A DNA stretch of 64,000 bases from Globisporangium splendens (taxonomy: Eukaryota; Oomycota; Peronosporomycetes; Pythiales; Pythiaceae). Within the stretch, counting starts at the first letter, position 1, and each line of letters starts with the position of its first letter. The DNA lies in the NCBI GenBank assembly GCA_006386115.1, contig VFIW01000074.1, positions 80,201-144,200 on the forward strand, given 5' to 3'. The position numbers and the translations under genes are program-made. The notes below the pieces were generated by a model. The model was given only the letters and a program-made list of their open reading frames with translations. It ran no database searches and was not told the DNA's origin. This document shows, one piece after another, positions 43,214-53,394 of this stretch.

Positions 43214-43623
43214 ATGTCGAAAGCGCAGAAGAAGGACGACATCTCTGTCGGCGCACTGTGAGTCGTGTACCACGACACGCCCAAGGAGCTCGAGGAGCTC
43301 ATCCTCAACAGCGCCACAAATGCGCTCAAGGCACTCTACAAGGGCGAGAAGAACCAGTTCACCGAGGTCGCGCAGCAGATCAAGAAGGAGGTCGAGGAGC
43401 TCGAGACTGGCGCGTGGCACGTGATCGTAGGCAAATCCTTCGGATCTTTCGTATCACACGAGGTCAAGACGTGAGTTTTGTTGCTTGTTTCTGTCTCCTT
43501 GAAATGCGCGCTGTTTGCATGGGGATGTGCTCACCATGTTGCTGTGAATTTGTCGCTTGCGTGAGTAGAATGCTGCACTTTTTTCTAGGACAAATCGGCT
43601 TTTTGGTCTATCGGCATGGGTGA
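43214..43623 (+). CDS. LC8-type dynein light chain, with an in-frame TGA
   Basis: Exons 43214-43470 and 43569-43623, with a 98-bp GTGAGT...TAG intron. The product follows the LC8 fold along its whole length: [62 protein letters not shown], with the intron joining HEVKT to the last strand. LC8 dimers bind dynein intermediate chain and many other partners. Codon 16 is TGA (43259-43261), just before the conserved part. Translation would need read-through, a different first exon, or the gene is inactive. The bases GTGAGT there resemble a donor site, but splicing from it would remove conserved residues. The stop could also be a sequence error. Confidence 0.75.
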
Positions 43624-43929
43624 GGAGACAGCAGAAGAAGGCGTTTGCGGTTAAATAAGAGCTTTATATGTGATTGCTTTACCTCACACTTGCGCGTCTT
43701 CTCTACACATTTTCATCTTTGCGCTCTTCTTGCATCGTCTCTTTTCCGCACGTACCGCTTGGTTCCTCCAGCGTAGCCCTTCATCAGACGTTCACACCAT
43801 CTTATCACATATCCTTCAAGCAGAGCCGAATGCACACGAGCCTCTCTCCATTGTCACTTATTTCCATGACCAACTTCGTCTGCTCGACCACTGCTCTGCT
43901 CCAAAAACCGAAACTTCTCTGCGCGTGGC

Positions 43930-46580
43930 TCACCTGACGTACCCGTTCGGATTGGGATGGTTCTGCTGCGGATACCGAGAAGAAGGTGCGGCTGCGTTAT
44001 GATGAAATGCGCGCTTGAGCTCCTCTCGGACGACTGCAGTGTACTGCACGATCCGCACGATTTCGTTCTCACGATCTTCTTTCCACCGTCGGATGGACTG
44101 CGTCGTCACCTGCAACGCTTGGTTGATCTGCAGCACACTTTGATGAAACGCAGTCGGACTCATCATGCTCGCAGTCTCCAGCGTGATGGCCATCTGCTGC
44201 TGCAACGTCGCGGCGTTCGTGTTGGTCGCGGTGATCTGCTCCGAGAGCTTCATGCACTTTCGGTGGCTCGCAGTCGCGACTTGGGGGATATCGGAAAGCG
44301 AGTCCATGCGCAGCCCCTTGACTTTTTGCATGATCGAAGACGACTGCACGATCAGTGCGACCAACGCGGCCGTTCGATTGGACTGAACTACTTGGAGCAT
44401 TTTCTGTTGCTGCTTGAGAGTCGCCATCGACTGCTGTGCGGCCTGTAGATTCTGCGTAGAAAGCTGCACGATGTGCGCATTCAATGTCGTCACGCTATGC
44501 TCCAGCTTGACCGTGCACACGTTGATCTCTTGGTACCGATCGTAGAAAACTCCTTCCAGAGGATTCGCATTCCAGTCCGTCGGCATCGGGATCACAGACG
44601 TGAGAGTGGTCGAGTAACCTGCTGTCGGTGCTGGCACACCTGACACCGGGATCTGTGGCACATAGGGGCTGCTGTTTCCGGCTGCAAAGCCATTGGTACC
44701 GTTTCCAATCGGCACATTTGGCGCTCCAGCATACGCACCGTTTGCCTGCATCCCCACTGGTGTCGGCGGCTGCGTTGGAGGGACGTATGGCATCGATGGC
44801 TGTTGCACCACTACCGGACTGATCCCATAGGACTCATTGACACTACCTGGCTCATTAACAATGTCTGCGGAGATATTGCTTGTGTCGTACGCATTCGAGC
44901 TCACGATTTGCTGGATCCCAAACTGTTGCATGCCGCTGGAGAGAGCAGCTTGAGGACTCACGCTCGGAGCAGGAGTACCAATCGGTTCAATGGCTGTCGT
45001 CGATGGCTGCTGGAATTGGTTTTGTTGTCGAACCAAGTTTGGATTCGCTGTCACCAACGAGGACTGCTCTGAAGACGGATGTGCGCCTGCCGTTGCCTGT
45101 GGATACGCGCTTCGCTGTGCTGGCCAGACGCCCTGATTCGATCTCGCGGCAATCTGCGATTGTTCCATCGCACTCAACTGCGCTCGCAGGATTCGATCAC
45201 GACTGATGAACCCACTTCCGTTCCCTACATCCACTGCCACTCCTGTCTGTCTCTTGATTTTATTCCTGCCATCGTCCTCCGAGTCGGAATCGAGCAAGAT
45301 GACCTCCACATTCGACAGATCTCGCTTTCTTTTCTCGCCAACACCGCTCTGGTCACCAGATTCTTCCGCCGTGGCCTGAGCAGTTCCGCTTGCATCGGTC
45401 GCACTCGGATTCAAGGTTTTCGTAGTCGCGCTTGCTGCATTTGCGGCGATCATCTCCGTGATTGTCGTCTGGAAGTTTTTCGACCAATTTGCTTTTTTCA
45501 GCAGTGATCCTCGCGCTCCTAAGCCGTAGAGAAACAACAGCATGATTAAGATTATTTACAATGCACCGAACGATCCGAGGGATTTGAGCTCCTGCCCTGT
45601 ACAAATTAGCAAATAATAATAAAAAAGACGCACCTTCCATGGCGAACTTTCTGTGATGCTGCACTTTCGGGATGCTGTGGATCGCGTCGAAGCACGCGGT
45701 GCAGAAGCTCAGATCGCACTCGGCGCAATAGTACACGACGCGCTCCAGCTGGCACTGCGGACAGCCTAAGATCATCATCATTATCACGCATATTCGTATG
45801 AATTACCGCCATATACCTCAGCATAATGAAGCAAACAAAGAGCTCCATTTCTCACTTGAGCACACTGTCTGGGGATGCTGAAGCTGCTCTGGGGTCGTGT
45901 GGAATGTGTCGAAGCATTTCGAGCAGACCGGGACACCGCGCAGGATGCAGCTCTTCTCGAGGCATTTCTGGTCCGCGAGTCGCTGGGGCTCTCCACCTTG
46001 TCTCCTTTGACAGGGCACACATCGCGGAATCGCCAGTGCTGTGTTGAATGCAAGGAGAAGAACCATGAGTGCATACACACTCGTTAAACAAATCCACAAT
46101 AGAAACACATGCATGCACTCACTCACCGTCGATGATGTCGCTCTCTTTCTTCTGGAAGGAGTGGAGGATCGTCGGGATGGCTTCAACCCAGTTCTTGGTC
46201 GTCTCGAGCGTCGCTTTCGGCTCCAGCGCGTCTGCGCTCTCGTCGTTCGCGGGATTCACGCACGAAGGCGGCGTGATCTCTTCGGCGCGGAGCGGACTCG
46301 CGGTCTCTTTGGGCGCGCGCACGCTCTCGACCCGCTCGTTGCGCTCCTGCAACGTCAGCGGCGGCTCCACCGGCGCTTCAGCAGGCGAAGGCGCCATCTC
46401 CACGTCCGCCCCCTCTGTCGTTGTTGCAGTAGCAGCAGTAATAGCAGAAGCGCTGTCTACGACCGGTGATCCGACGACTGCTGTCTGCACAAGCAGCACG
46501 GCGTCTGTGCACACCGGGCGCGGCTGTGAGGACAAGTCCGTCGCTGCGCTGTCGCCACCGTCATTGACTGCGTCCACCAT
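43930..46580 (-). CDS. B-box-type zinc finger protein with C-terminal coiled coil
   Basis: Four exons: 46580-46127, 46038-45856, 45765-45634, 45518-43930; introns of 88, 90 and 115 bp, all GT-AG with consistent phase; 785 residues. Exons 2 and 3 each encode a cysteine-rich B-box-like zinc module (CVPCQ...CLEKSC...CSKCFDTFH; CPQCQ...YYCAECDLSFCTACFDAIHSIPKVQHH). The N-terminus is Ala/Glu/Thr-rich. The long last exon has a KRKRD...KIKRQ nuclear signal, a SDSEDD acidic patch, a Pro/Asn/Gln-rich stretch and a helical, Gln-rich C-terminal coiled coil (~570-740). Probably a nuclear protein-binding adaptor or regulator. It diverges from CacyBP across 484 bp. Confidence 0.8.
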
Positions 46581-47064
46581 TTTCGGCGCGCAGTTCCCAA
46601 ATTAACGCGGGAAGCACACACCTGCATTTGGTGCATTGTGTGGACCACACGAGTGTCCGTTTTGCGTCTTGTTGCGCCACTTTTGACCGGCCTATATGGG
46701 GGTTTGTAGCACCGCATTGCAGACGCGCAATGAACCACTTCGTAGGCTGTAATGCTCTCTATAGAACCAGTGACTGTGTGCGCTCCAGCATGAACGATAC
46801 AGCGGCCATACGCAACGCTTCATGAAGGCAGCTTTCCTTGCATTGATGGCATGATTAGCTGCAGCTTTTCACGCTTCAAAACCAACTCTACCTTTCTATT
46901 GGTTGATAATCGCATCAACCCTCCAGATAGTCCATATCATTGGTTGGAAATGCATATTCATTCGCACATCTTTCTAGAACCTTTCCGTTTCTTTTTTGGA
47001 TGTCTGCTCTAAATTGCCACAATTGGGAAAAAGGTTCGCATTGTATCAATCTGAAGACAAGACG
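46581..47064. promoter_or_regulatory. Intergenic promoter region between the B-box gene and CacyBP
   Basis: The two genes point away from each other, so both promoters must lie here. No clear initiator consensus is seen. Confidence 0.4.
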
Positions 47065-48188
47065 ATGGACAGCAGCGCGTTGCGGGCGGAGGTGGCGGAG
47101 CTGCAGGCGCTTGTGGCGCAGACAAAGACGCCGGGCAACGTGCGCGATCTGCAGCAGCTGCTGGCGCACAAGCAGCGCCTGCTGACTGAACAAGAGGAAG
47201 CGCAACAGCAAGATGCTGCTGCTTCTGCTGCTCCAATGGAAGAAGAGGAAGCGCAGCCGAGAGACGCAGCGCCTGTGATCCCACAGCCAGCGCCCGTGAA
47301 GGTCGCAGCGCATGCTGTCAAGGACAGCACTGAGGTTGACGACTTGAATGTGTACACGGAGATCTCGCGGTTCGGATGGGAAGATGAAGGTGAGCGATAG
47401 TACATGGGTACGCTTTCGATTTGCGGAAATAATGCTCACGGAAGCTGATATCGCGTCTTCCTGCATGTGCTGCGATAGGCTACGGCAAGGACAAGGTGTC
47501 AGTGTATATCATGTCGGGCATTGACGGCGTTGGCGACCTGCCGAAGGAGAGTGTGTCGTGCAAGTTCACAAAGAACTCGTTTGACCTAAAGGTACATGGA
47601 ATACTCGTTGCGGATGATTTTCATACGTTCCAATCTTCGTAACACTGCGTCAACGATCCCATTGTATAATATATGCAACGCGTACAGATTTTGGGTCTTC
47701 ACGGAAAGAACTATCGGCAAGTAAACGCAATTGATGGCTGTGTCTGCATAATCCAGCCTGACTGTTCTCACTTGTGCACGCCGCTGTTGTTCTCTTGCAT
47801 CGTTATTTGTAGCCTCGTGAAGACATACTTGGAGAAGGAGATCATCCCATCGAAGAGTTCGTTCCGCGTGAAGAAGAACCGCGTGACGATCTCGCTTTGG
47901 AAGGCCGACAAGAACAGCTCGTGGATGAATTTGACGGAGAAGAATCCTGGAAAATCGCTCAAACCGAATGCGGACGACCCGGCCGCGGGCATCATGGACA
48001 TGATGAAAGTGCGTCCGCGTTCTTCTGTCTAAATGTGGTGTATATTGATTCTTTCTGACGCACCCTTTTGTGTATTGAAACATGAATGCTCACAGAATAT
48101 GTATGAGGAGGGTGACGATGACATGAAGCGCACGATCGCCAAGGCGTGGACGGAGAGTCGACAGAAGAATGCGGCCGCTGGGTTCTAA
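47065..48188 (+). CDS. CACYBP: Calcyclin-binding protein / SIP homologue
   Basis: Five exons: 47065-47389, 47479-47591, 47688-47716, 47813-48008, 48096-48188; 251 residues. CacyBP/SIP links Siah-type ubiquitin ligases, Skp1 and S100/Hsp90-related partners. Domain order fits the family: N-terminal helical part (LRAEVAELQALVAQTKTPGNVRDLQQLLAHKQ), CS domain (EISRFGWEDEGYGKDKVSVYIMSGIDGVG, CKFTKNSFDL, LGLHGKNYRLVK... LWKADKNSSWMNL) and C-terminal SGS segment ([29 protein letters not shown]). The third intron (47717-47812) starts with GCAAGT, a GC-AG intron; only this choice gives the family sequence NYRLVK. Exon 3 is only 29 bp. Confidence 0.92.
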
Positions 48189-48302
48189 TCTGTAGCTGTG
48201 TGGTCTTTTTATGAGCGCCATTGGCGTCAAGAAACGCACTGGATACCACAAAATGCACTGCATTCTCCATGCCTCTGTGTTGCTGTATTGTATTGTAATA
48301 GC

Positions 48303-48935
48303 CTATTGCTCCTCTGCGCTGTCTGCGACTCGGATCTCGACGATGTCTTCGCCCATGGTCACGACCGTCACGTCCGTGGTCTCCAGTCCCTTCTGGATCT
48401 GCTTGAACTCTTTGCTTTTCTTTTTCACCTGGAACGTATCGCACGTTTCGCCGTTCGACTCGTCCATGAGCGACAGGTACCCGTCGTCGTCAATGCCCAG
48501 CACGCTCCACTCCATCCGTTTCGGCGCACCTTCCATTCCGTCGAGCGCGTCCGGATCGCAGCCGACGACGCCGATGAGCTCGTTGTACCATTTCATCAGC
48601 CGCTTCTTCTGCTTGGTGCCCATGACGTTGAAGGGCATCGCGAGCCCGTCCTTCACGACCTGGAACACGGCCTCCACGAGCTGCTGGTCGTCTCCGCTCT
48701 GGATCGGCACGCGTTGCTTGCTGAACGTGACGTAGAATGCCACGGAGTCCACGAGCTTCTGCTGCGCGTTGTCGCTGAAGCGCGACGCCTGGTTCTTCTG
48801 CAGGAAGCGGCTCATGGCGCGCAGCTCCTTGAGGATCTTGCCCATGGCGTGCGCGAGCCGCGCCGTGTCCGCTGCGGTCGCATTCTTGAGCAGCTCCTGC
48901 CCGTCCTCCCAGAACTTGATGCACCGTGGGTCCAT
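48303..48935 (-). CDS. Hypothetical protein with possible C-terminal OB-like (eIF5A-like) segment
   Basis: 210 residues in one exon, ATG at 48935-48933. The first ~130 residues are helical and basic (KFWEDGQELLKNATAADTARLAHAMGKILKELRAMSRFLQKN, KQKKRLMKWYNELIGV). The last ~70 (WSVLGIDDDGYLSLMDESNGETCDTFQVKK... TVVTMGEDIVEIRVAD) resemble the C-terminal OB fold of eIF5A in pattern (GYLSLMDE, VTVVTMGEDIVEI), but the hypusine loop domain is absent. That similarity is a suggestion only. It converges on CacyBP with ~115 bp between the stops. Confidence 0.65.
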   Translation of the reverse strand: MDPRCIKFWEDGQELLKNATAADTARLAHAMGKILKELRAMSRFLQKNQASRFSDNAQQKLVDSVAFYVTFSKQRVPIQSGDDQQLVEAVFQVVKDGLAMPFNVMGTKQKKRLMKWYNELIGVVGCDPDALDGMEGAPKRMEWSVLGIDDDGYLSLMDESNGETCDTFQVKKKSKEFKQIQKGLETTDVTVVTMGEDIVEIRVADSAEEQ

Positions 48936-49046
48936 TGTCTATTGCATTGTTATTTCGACCAGCTCCAATACTTTACGTCATATGTCCGATTAAGTACGAT
49001 GAAAATGTCCATTAGAAAAGCTCCCAGTCAAACCAAGAGCCAAATA

Positions 49047-49442
49047 ATGGCGGACGATCTCTATGCCGATCTGGACACATCCGTCGGCGCGCTAGAGAAG
49101 AAAGAGGCGATCGACCTCAAGCGCAAGACCGAGCAAGAGAACGCCGCGCTGCGCCAGGAGCTCGTGCTGCTGCAGACGCAGAATCGGCAGCTGGGCCAGC
49201 GGAACCAGGCGCTCGAGACCAACGTGTCCAAGCTCTTCGCGACGGCGCAGAACGAGATCAGGCGCAAGGACAAGGAGATCCAGCGGCTGAGAGACGCGCT
49301 CGATGCGCAGGAGCGGCGGCCCAGAGACAGTGCGGCTCGTGCGCATAGAGACAGTAGCGCTGCTGCCACTACGGGTAGTGGGTCCTATTCCAAGTCTCCA
49401 TCACACTCCAGACACTCCAGCTCCGAGCGACGATGGCCATGA
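49047..49442 (+). CDS. FLASH (CASP8AP2)-like short coiled-coil protein
   Basis: 131 residues. It opens with DDLYADLDTSVG and continues as one coiled coil (residues ~13-95) ending NQALETNVSKLFATAQNEIRRKDKEIQRLRDAL, followed by an Arg/Ser-rich tail. As I remember it, the N-terminus of animal FLASH has the same order: a DxYxxLD motif, then a coiled coil ending in NxSxLxxTAxxEIxRKDxEI. FLASH works in 3'-end processing of histone pre-mRNA. The animal protein is far longer; this one has only the N-terminal module. I chose ATG 49047 rather than ATG 49000 because the motif starts there. It could alternatively be an unrelated SR-type coiled-coil protein. Confidence 0.55.
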   Translation: MADDLYADLDTSVGALEKKEAIDLKRKTEQENAALRQELVLLQTQNRQLGQRNQALETNVSKLFATAQNEIRRKDKEIQRLRDALDAQERRPRDSAARAHRDSSAAATTGSGSYSKSPSHSRHSSSERRWP

Positions 49443-50270
49443 TAACGTCAAACTCGTCTGCTAATGCTGCTATCGTAGAAGACAGATGCGGTGGTTCCTA
49501 TATTGTTTGTTGCTTGAAAGACTCTTTTCTCTCTCTCCTTCTCTTTATTAAATAGAAGAAACAATTGATACGAGCGCATGCGCATGCCCTCGACATTTAA
49601 CATTGCCTCAAATAATTATTGAAGCATCTTCGACTCTTTTTGTTGTTCCTTGGCTCGGAGTATTCGTCACACGCGACGCAGTAACTTCAACAGCAGCGCC
49701 ACCAATCTTGGCCGCTCTGGAGGCTCGCAGAATTCACTCGCGCCGAGCGGACGACGTAACTTGATAAAAACAGAAGATGCAAAAGCTTGAAAGGCTGCGT
49801 ATCCTTCCAAGCGCACGGGATCGATATGTACGTACAGACGTGTTTCCTTTTTTTTCTTCGCGCGAAGGCTGGTAACGAGCTTGACTCGGGCTTGCATCAC
49901 CATGCTTCACGACTTTTTTTCTTCTTGGTTACAGATACGACAGCCAGACTTGAATCGTAATTACGCGTTGCGAGGAGATCCTTCCTCGTGGCCGCCGACA
50001 AAAATCTCCTCAGGGTCGATGACAGCAACCCCAGGAGATGGTTTCCCCACCGACGAATTTTTCAGTTGCTACACGCATGCATCATAATCAGCTTTAAACA
50101 ACATCGACATTTCTGTGCAAACCACATCTTTTATGCACACCTGAAGCAGAGTGTCGAGACAGCCCACGTCGTATTCATCCAACAAAGACGTTTCAAAATC
50201 TTCCAATTTCTTCATCACTTGCTGCTAGAACGACGCACATAAAGACATAAACAATTACCATTGGGTGCAG
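49443..50270. other. Intergenic region between convergent genes
   Basis: About 830 bp holding the 3' ends of the coiled-coil gene and HSF. Only short ORFs; nothing recognised. Confidence 0.4.
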
Positions 50271-52283
50271 TCATGAATGGAAAAGCGTGAGATACGATAC
50301 CTCTTCGCCTTCTCCAAAGTTGTAGGTCTCGGAGTCGCTGAGCAATGGAAGTTCGTCATCAATGAAGTCCAACTGGTTCGCTGCTCCTGCCGTTCCACTT
50401 TCTCCACTCGAGTTCGAGGTCGTGTTGTTCTCACGCGCTGAAGTCTCGGCAGAGTTGTTTCCGTAATTCGCGAGCGTCGACGACATTGCATTTGTCATCA
50501 GCGCGTTGAAGTCGCTATTTGCGAACTCGGTCCGTGGTGCAGTCGGAGACGGTGAAAACAGGCTCAAGACGTTGTTTGTGGAATCTGCAGCGGTGGTTGT
50601 GGGTGGCGGATTGGAAGCGACCGTCATAGCGGACGAATTGGCGGTGGTGATTGGAGAGCTGACTTCTACGACCGACGAAGGTTCTGAATGAGACGAAACC
50701 AGCAAAAAGTAACGTCAAAAATTGCCATCCGCAACATACAGAACAGCGAAGGTAGCAGAATACGCACCAATTTTGTACAGAGAATCTGCAAATTGGTCCG
50801 AACCATCCGAGGGAACTTCCACAAACTTTCGCTTGCGAGACCCTTGGCTGGATACCTCTACGTCGTTCGATGATCGCGGGAGCAACGGTGGCTCATCCAT
50901 CGCCAAATACCGGAGCACTTCGCGAAACTCCTTCGGTCCAAGCATGCTACTATTGATATAGCTATCATAAGCAATTCGATCGAAAGTCCAGCAGGCAGAG
51001 CAATGCAGCCAACCATTTAGAAAAAGATAGGCATCTTCTTTCTAGCCAGTATCACTCATATGCACACAGCAAAGGTACGTACTCTTCTGTGATCACGCTC
51101 GTCGAATCGTTGCTGGAAAGTTTCGGAATGCCCTGCTTACCGCGATAGATCTGGAACAGGATCCACATGATCTTCTTCAGCTTCTCTTGCATTATCAGCT
51201 GCTTATCTTTCGCAGTCTCCAGGTGCTTCCACAGCTTAATGTTATCGCTTCGGACGATCTGAGAATAAAGTAAAAGATGACAATTAGCTTGGTGTCTCGA
51301 TAATAATCCATCAGGAAATACACATACCGCATTATCAATCTCCAACTCTCTCAGCCGTTTCTCCATCGCTTCACTGCGCTGACGCAGCTCTTTCATCTCT
51401 CGCAGCAAGTTGTCTGAAATTTCACGATGGGCTTCCAAGCGGGAGTTCTACGAAATACAAAATAAAAGCAAGAGTGAATAAACGCGGCTCAGAGTCATGC
51501 TGACAGACGCATCGTTACGGGCAAACCTGAATGGACGAGTTCACGATCTGCTGTTGCTGTTGCTGATGCGTCGACGAGTTACCCGACGACACCTTTCGCT
51601 TGATGTAATGCAAAAGATCCGGACGGTCGCGCTTAAAGTACGGGTGTTGGAACTCCAAGCGCTTGGAGTCGAGCACGGTCTTGTGGAATCCATACAGGTT
51701 CAGCTGGCGCACAAACGACGGGAAATTGCGGTGCTTGAAAAAACGCGGCAGCACCATCGCCACGAACGCCTCCAGCTGCGACACGATAATCGTATCGCCG
51801 CTCGCGTTCCACCCGCAAATGTTGGAAAACTCCTGCATGCTGAAAATCTCAAACGTCTTCGACAAGAACGCCGGCAGCATCACGTGCTTGTTGTCCGCTG
51901 ATCCATTCGCTGTCGTCGCCGCACCTGTACACACGTCGTCGGTCAATACGTGGTCGATCCCTATAACATCCACACAAACTGGCATTGTGGCTCTGTATGT
52001 GCCTAAGCACGAACGAATACGTACTCTTTCCCTTCGCCATGGCCGCTGCCGCTTCACCAGCATGCGCTGCTGCTGACGCTGTGCTATTGAGTCCTGCTGC
52101 TGCTGCTCCTCGCGAGCGGGTGGCGGCTGCGCGAATCACCTTCTCATCTCCCGCAGTCGCGTCGGCGCTGTCGTTCGCCGCCACCACTTCCTGGAGCAGC
52201 GGCGAGATCGCGAGGTCGTGCAGAGCGGCGTCCCTGTCGCTGCCCTCGCTCGTGGTCTTGGCGGTCCGCATGCGCTTCGCCAT
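50271..52283 (-). CDS. Heat shock transcription factor
   Basis: Six exons: 52283-52025, 51924-51527, 51447-51328, 51258-51083, 50946-50768, 50683-50271; introns 69-136 bp, phase consistent, 514 residues. Exon 2 holds the HSF winged-helix DNA-binding domain (LPAFLSKTFEIF, ICGWNASGDTIIV, VLPRFFKHRNFPSFVRQLNLYGFHK, FQHPYFKRDRPDLLHYIKRK), which binds nGAAn repeats as a trimer; a Gln run follows. Exons 3 and 4 give heptad repeats for trimerisation (LLREMKELRQRSEAMEKRLRELE, then IKLWKHLETAKDKQLIMQEKLKKIMWIL). A KRK nuclear signal (SRKRKFVEV) is in exon 5, and the Asn/Ser/Thr-rich C-terminus with acidic FIDDELPLL is a likely activation region. Intron 3 (69 bp) is open in frame, so it might be retained. 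The N-terminal 86 residues are Ala-rich. Confidence 0.92.
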
Positions 52284-53394
52284 TGAGTTCCTTCTTCCCT
52301 TAATCCCACACCGCCTGCTGCCGTCTCCCAATATTGCTTTTCGTAGATTAGAGAAAAGCCCTTGTTTGTTTGTTGCTCTCCGTGGTTGGCTGGTGGCCGA
52401 TGTTATGTATCGAGGAAAACGACTGTGGACGTCCGCTGCATGCTGAGACACAGCTGCGGGTTTGAGAAACCAAGTCGTCTCAAGCGCGAACTGTGTTTTT
52501 TTGTTTTCTTGACGGAAAAGGGAAACTTCCCCTAGGGGGATGGGCAGCGTCCATAACAGAAAAATATAAAAAAGCGCAGAGAGTGACGTGTTGCGCTTAC
52601 AGGCGGCCAAACCAACTCAACCATACAGACTGCAAGTCAAAGCATCCACATAAAACAAACCTCCAATACCGAATAGACCGTTGGAAAGCCATGAGGCCGA
52701 CCGGATCGCCGCTCGATCCGACCCGTCTCCTGCCAAACTTGGTATAATTTTCGAAAACGAACTGCAATGAAGCAAGAACCATCTCACCCTCCTCGGATCT
52801 TTTGCGAAGAAGGCATCCGAGCAGCGTTCTTGAAGCCGGTAACTGCGTCCTGCATGCCACAATGCTTCAGAACCAGATTGGTTGCTTCGGTTTGATTGTT
52901 GTTTTCTTTTTCTAACTCTCTCTCTCTCTCACACACACAATTAATTGTCGGACTTCATTATTGAAAACCTCGCCTCTTTTTTGTCAGGTCGGACCCAAAG
53001 TGAAGCAGGAATGATGGCGACTGTGCACTTGTCAATCAGAAACTCAAGAAGGAATCATGGCGTTCGCTGCCAGAATGTGTGTGTGCGCTTTGTTTTATGC
53101 ATATGCATCGTGGGCGTCTCTCTCTCTCTCCTTGTCTGTTACAATTTCTCAGATCCGCCTGCATGTCCACAACCACATGCAACGTACCTATGCGAAAGTG
53201 GCCGCCATCTCAGCTCAGCTCAGCTGCGTGAGCGAATCACACACGTCACATATCTCGTGCAGCAGTATCTCACCTTGATTTGATACAACTGTTGCCTCGT
53301 TTGTGTCGCACTCTGCACCATCGATCCTGGTTAGAACACACCACCAAATAGTTCACCTTGTTCTGATACCTCCTCTTTTGAGCAAAGGTTACAA
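52284..53394. promoter_or_regulatory. Intergenic region between HSF and the ANK-TIR gene
   Basis: 1.1 kb between divergent genes, containing both promoters. A (CT)n/(CA)n microsatellite lies at about 52915-52940. No coding region recognised. Confidence 0.4.

Noticed and set aside
48198..49442. A single 414-codon ORF spanning the strand opposite the 48303-48935 gene
   Set aside because: Its first two-thirds is the antisense shadow of the minus-strand gene; only the part from 49047 has its own coiled-coil pattern.
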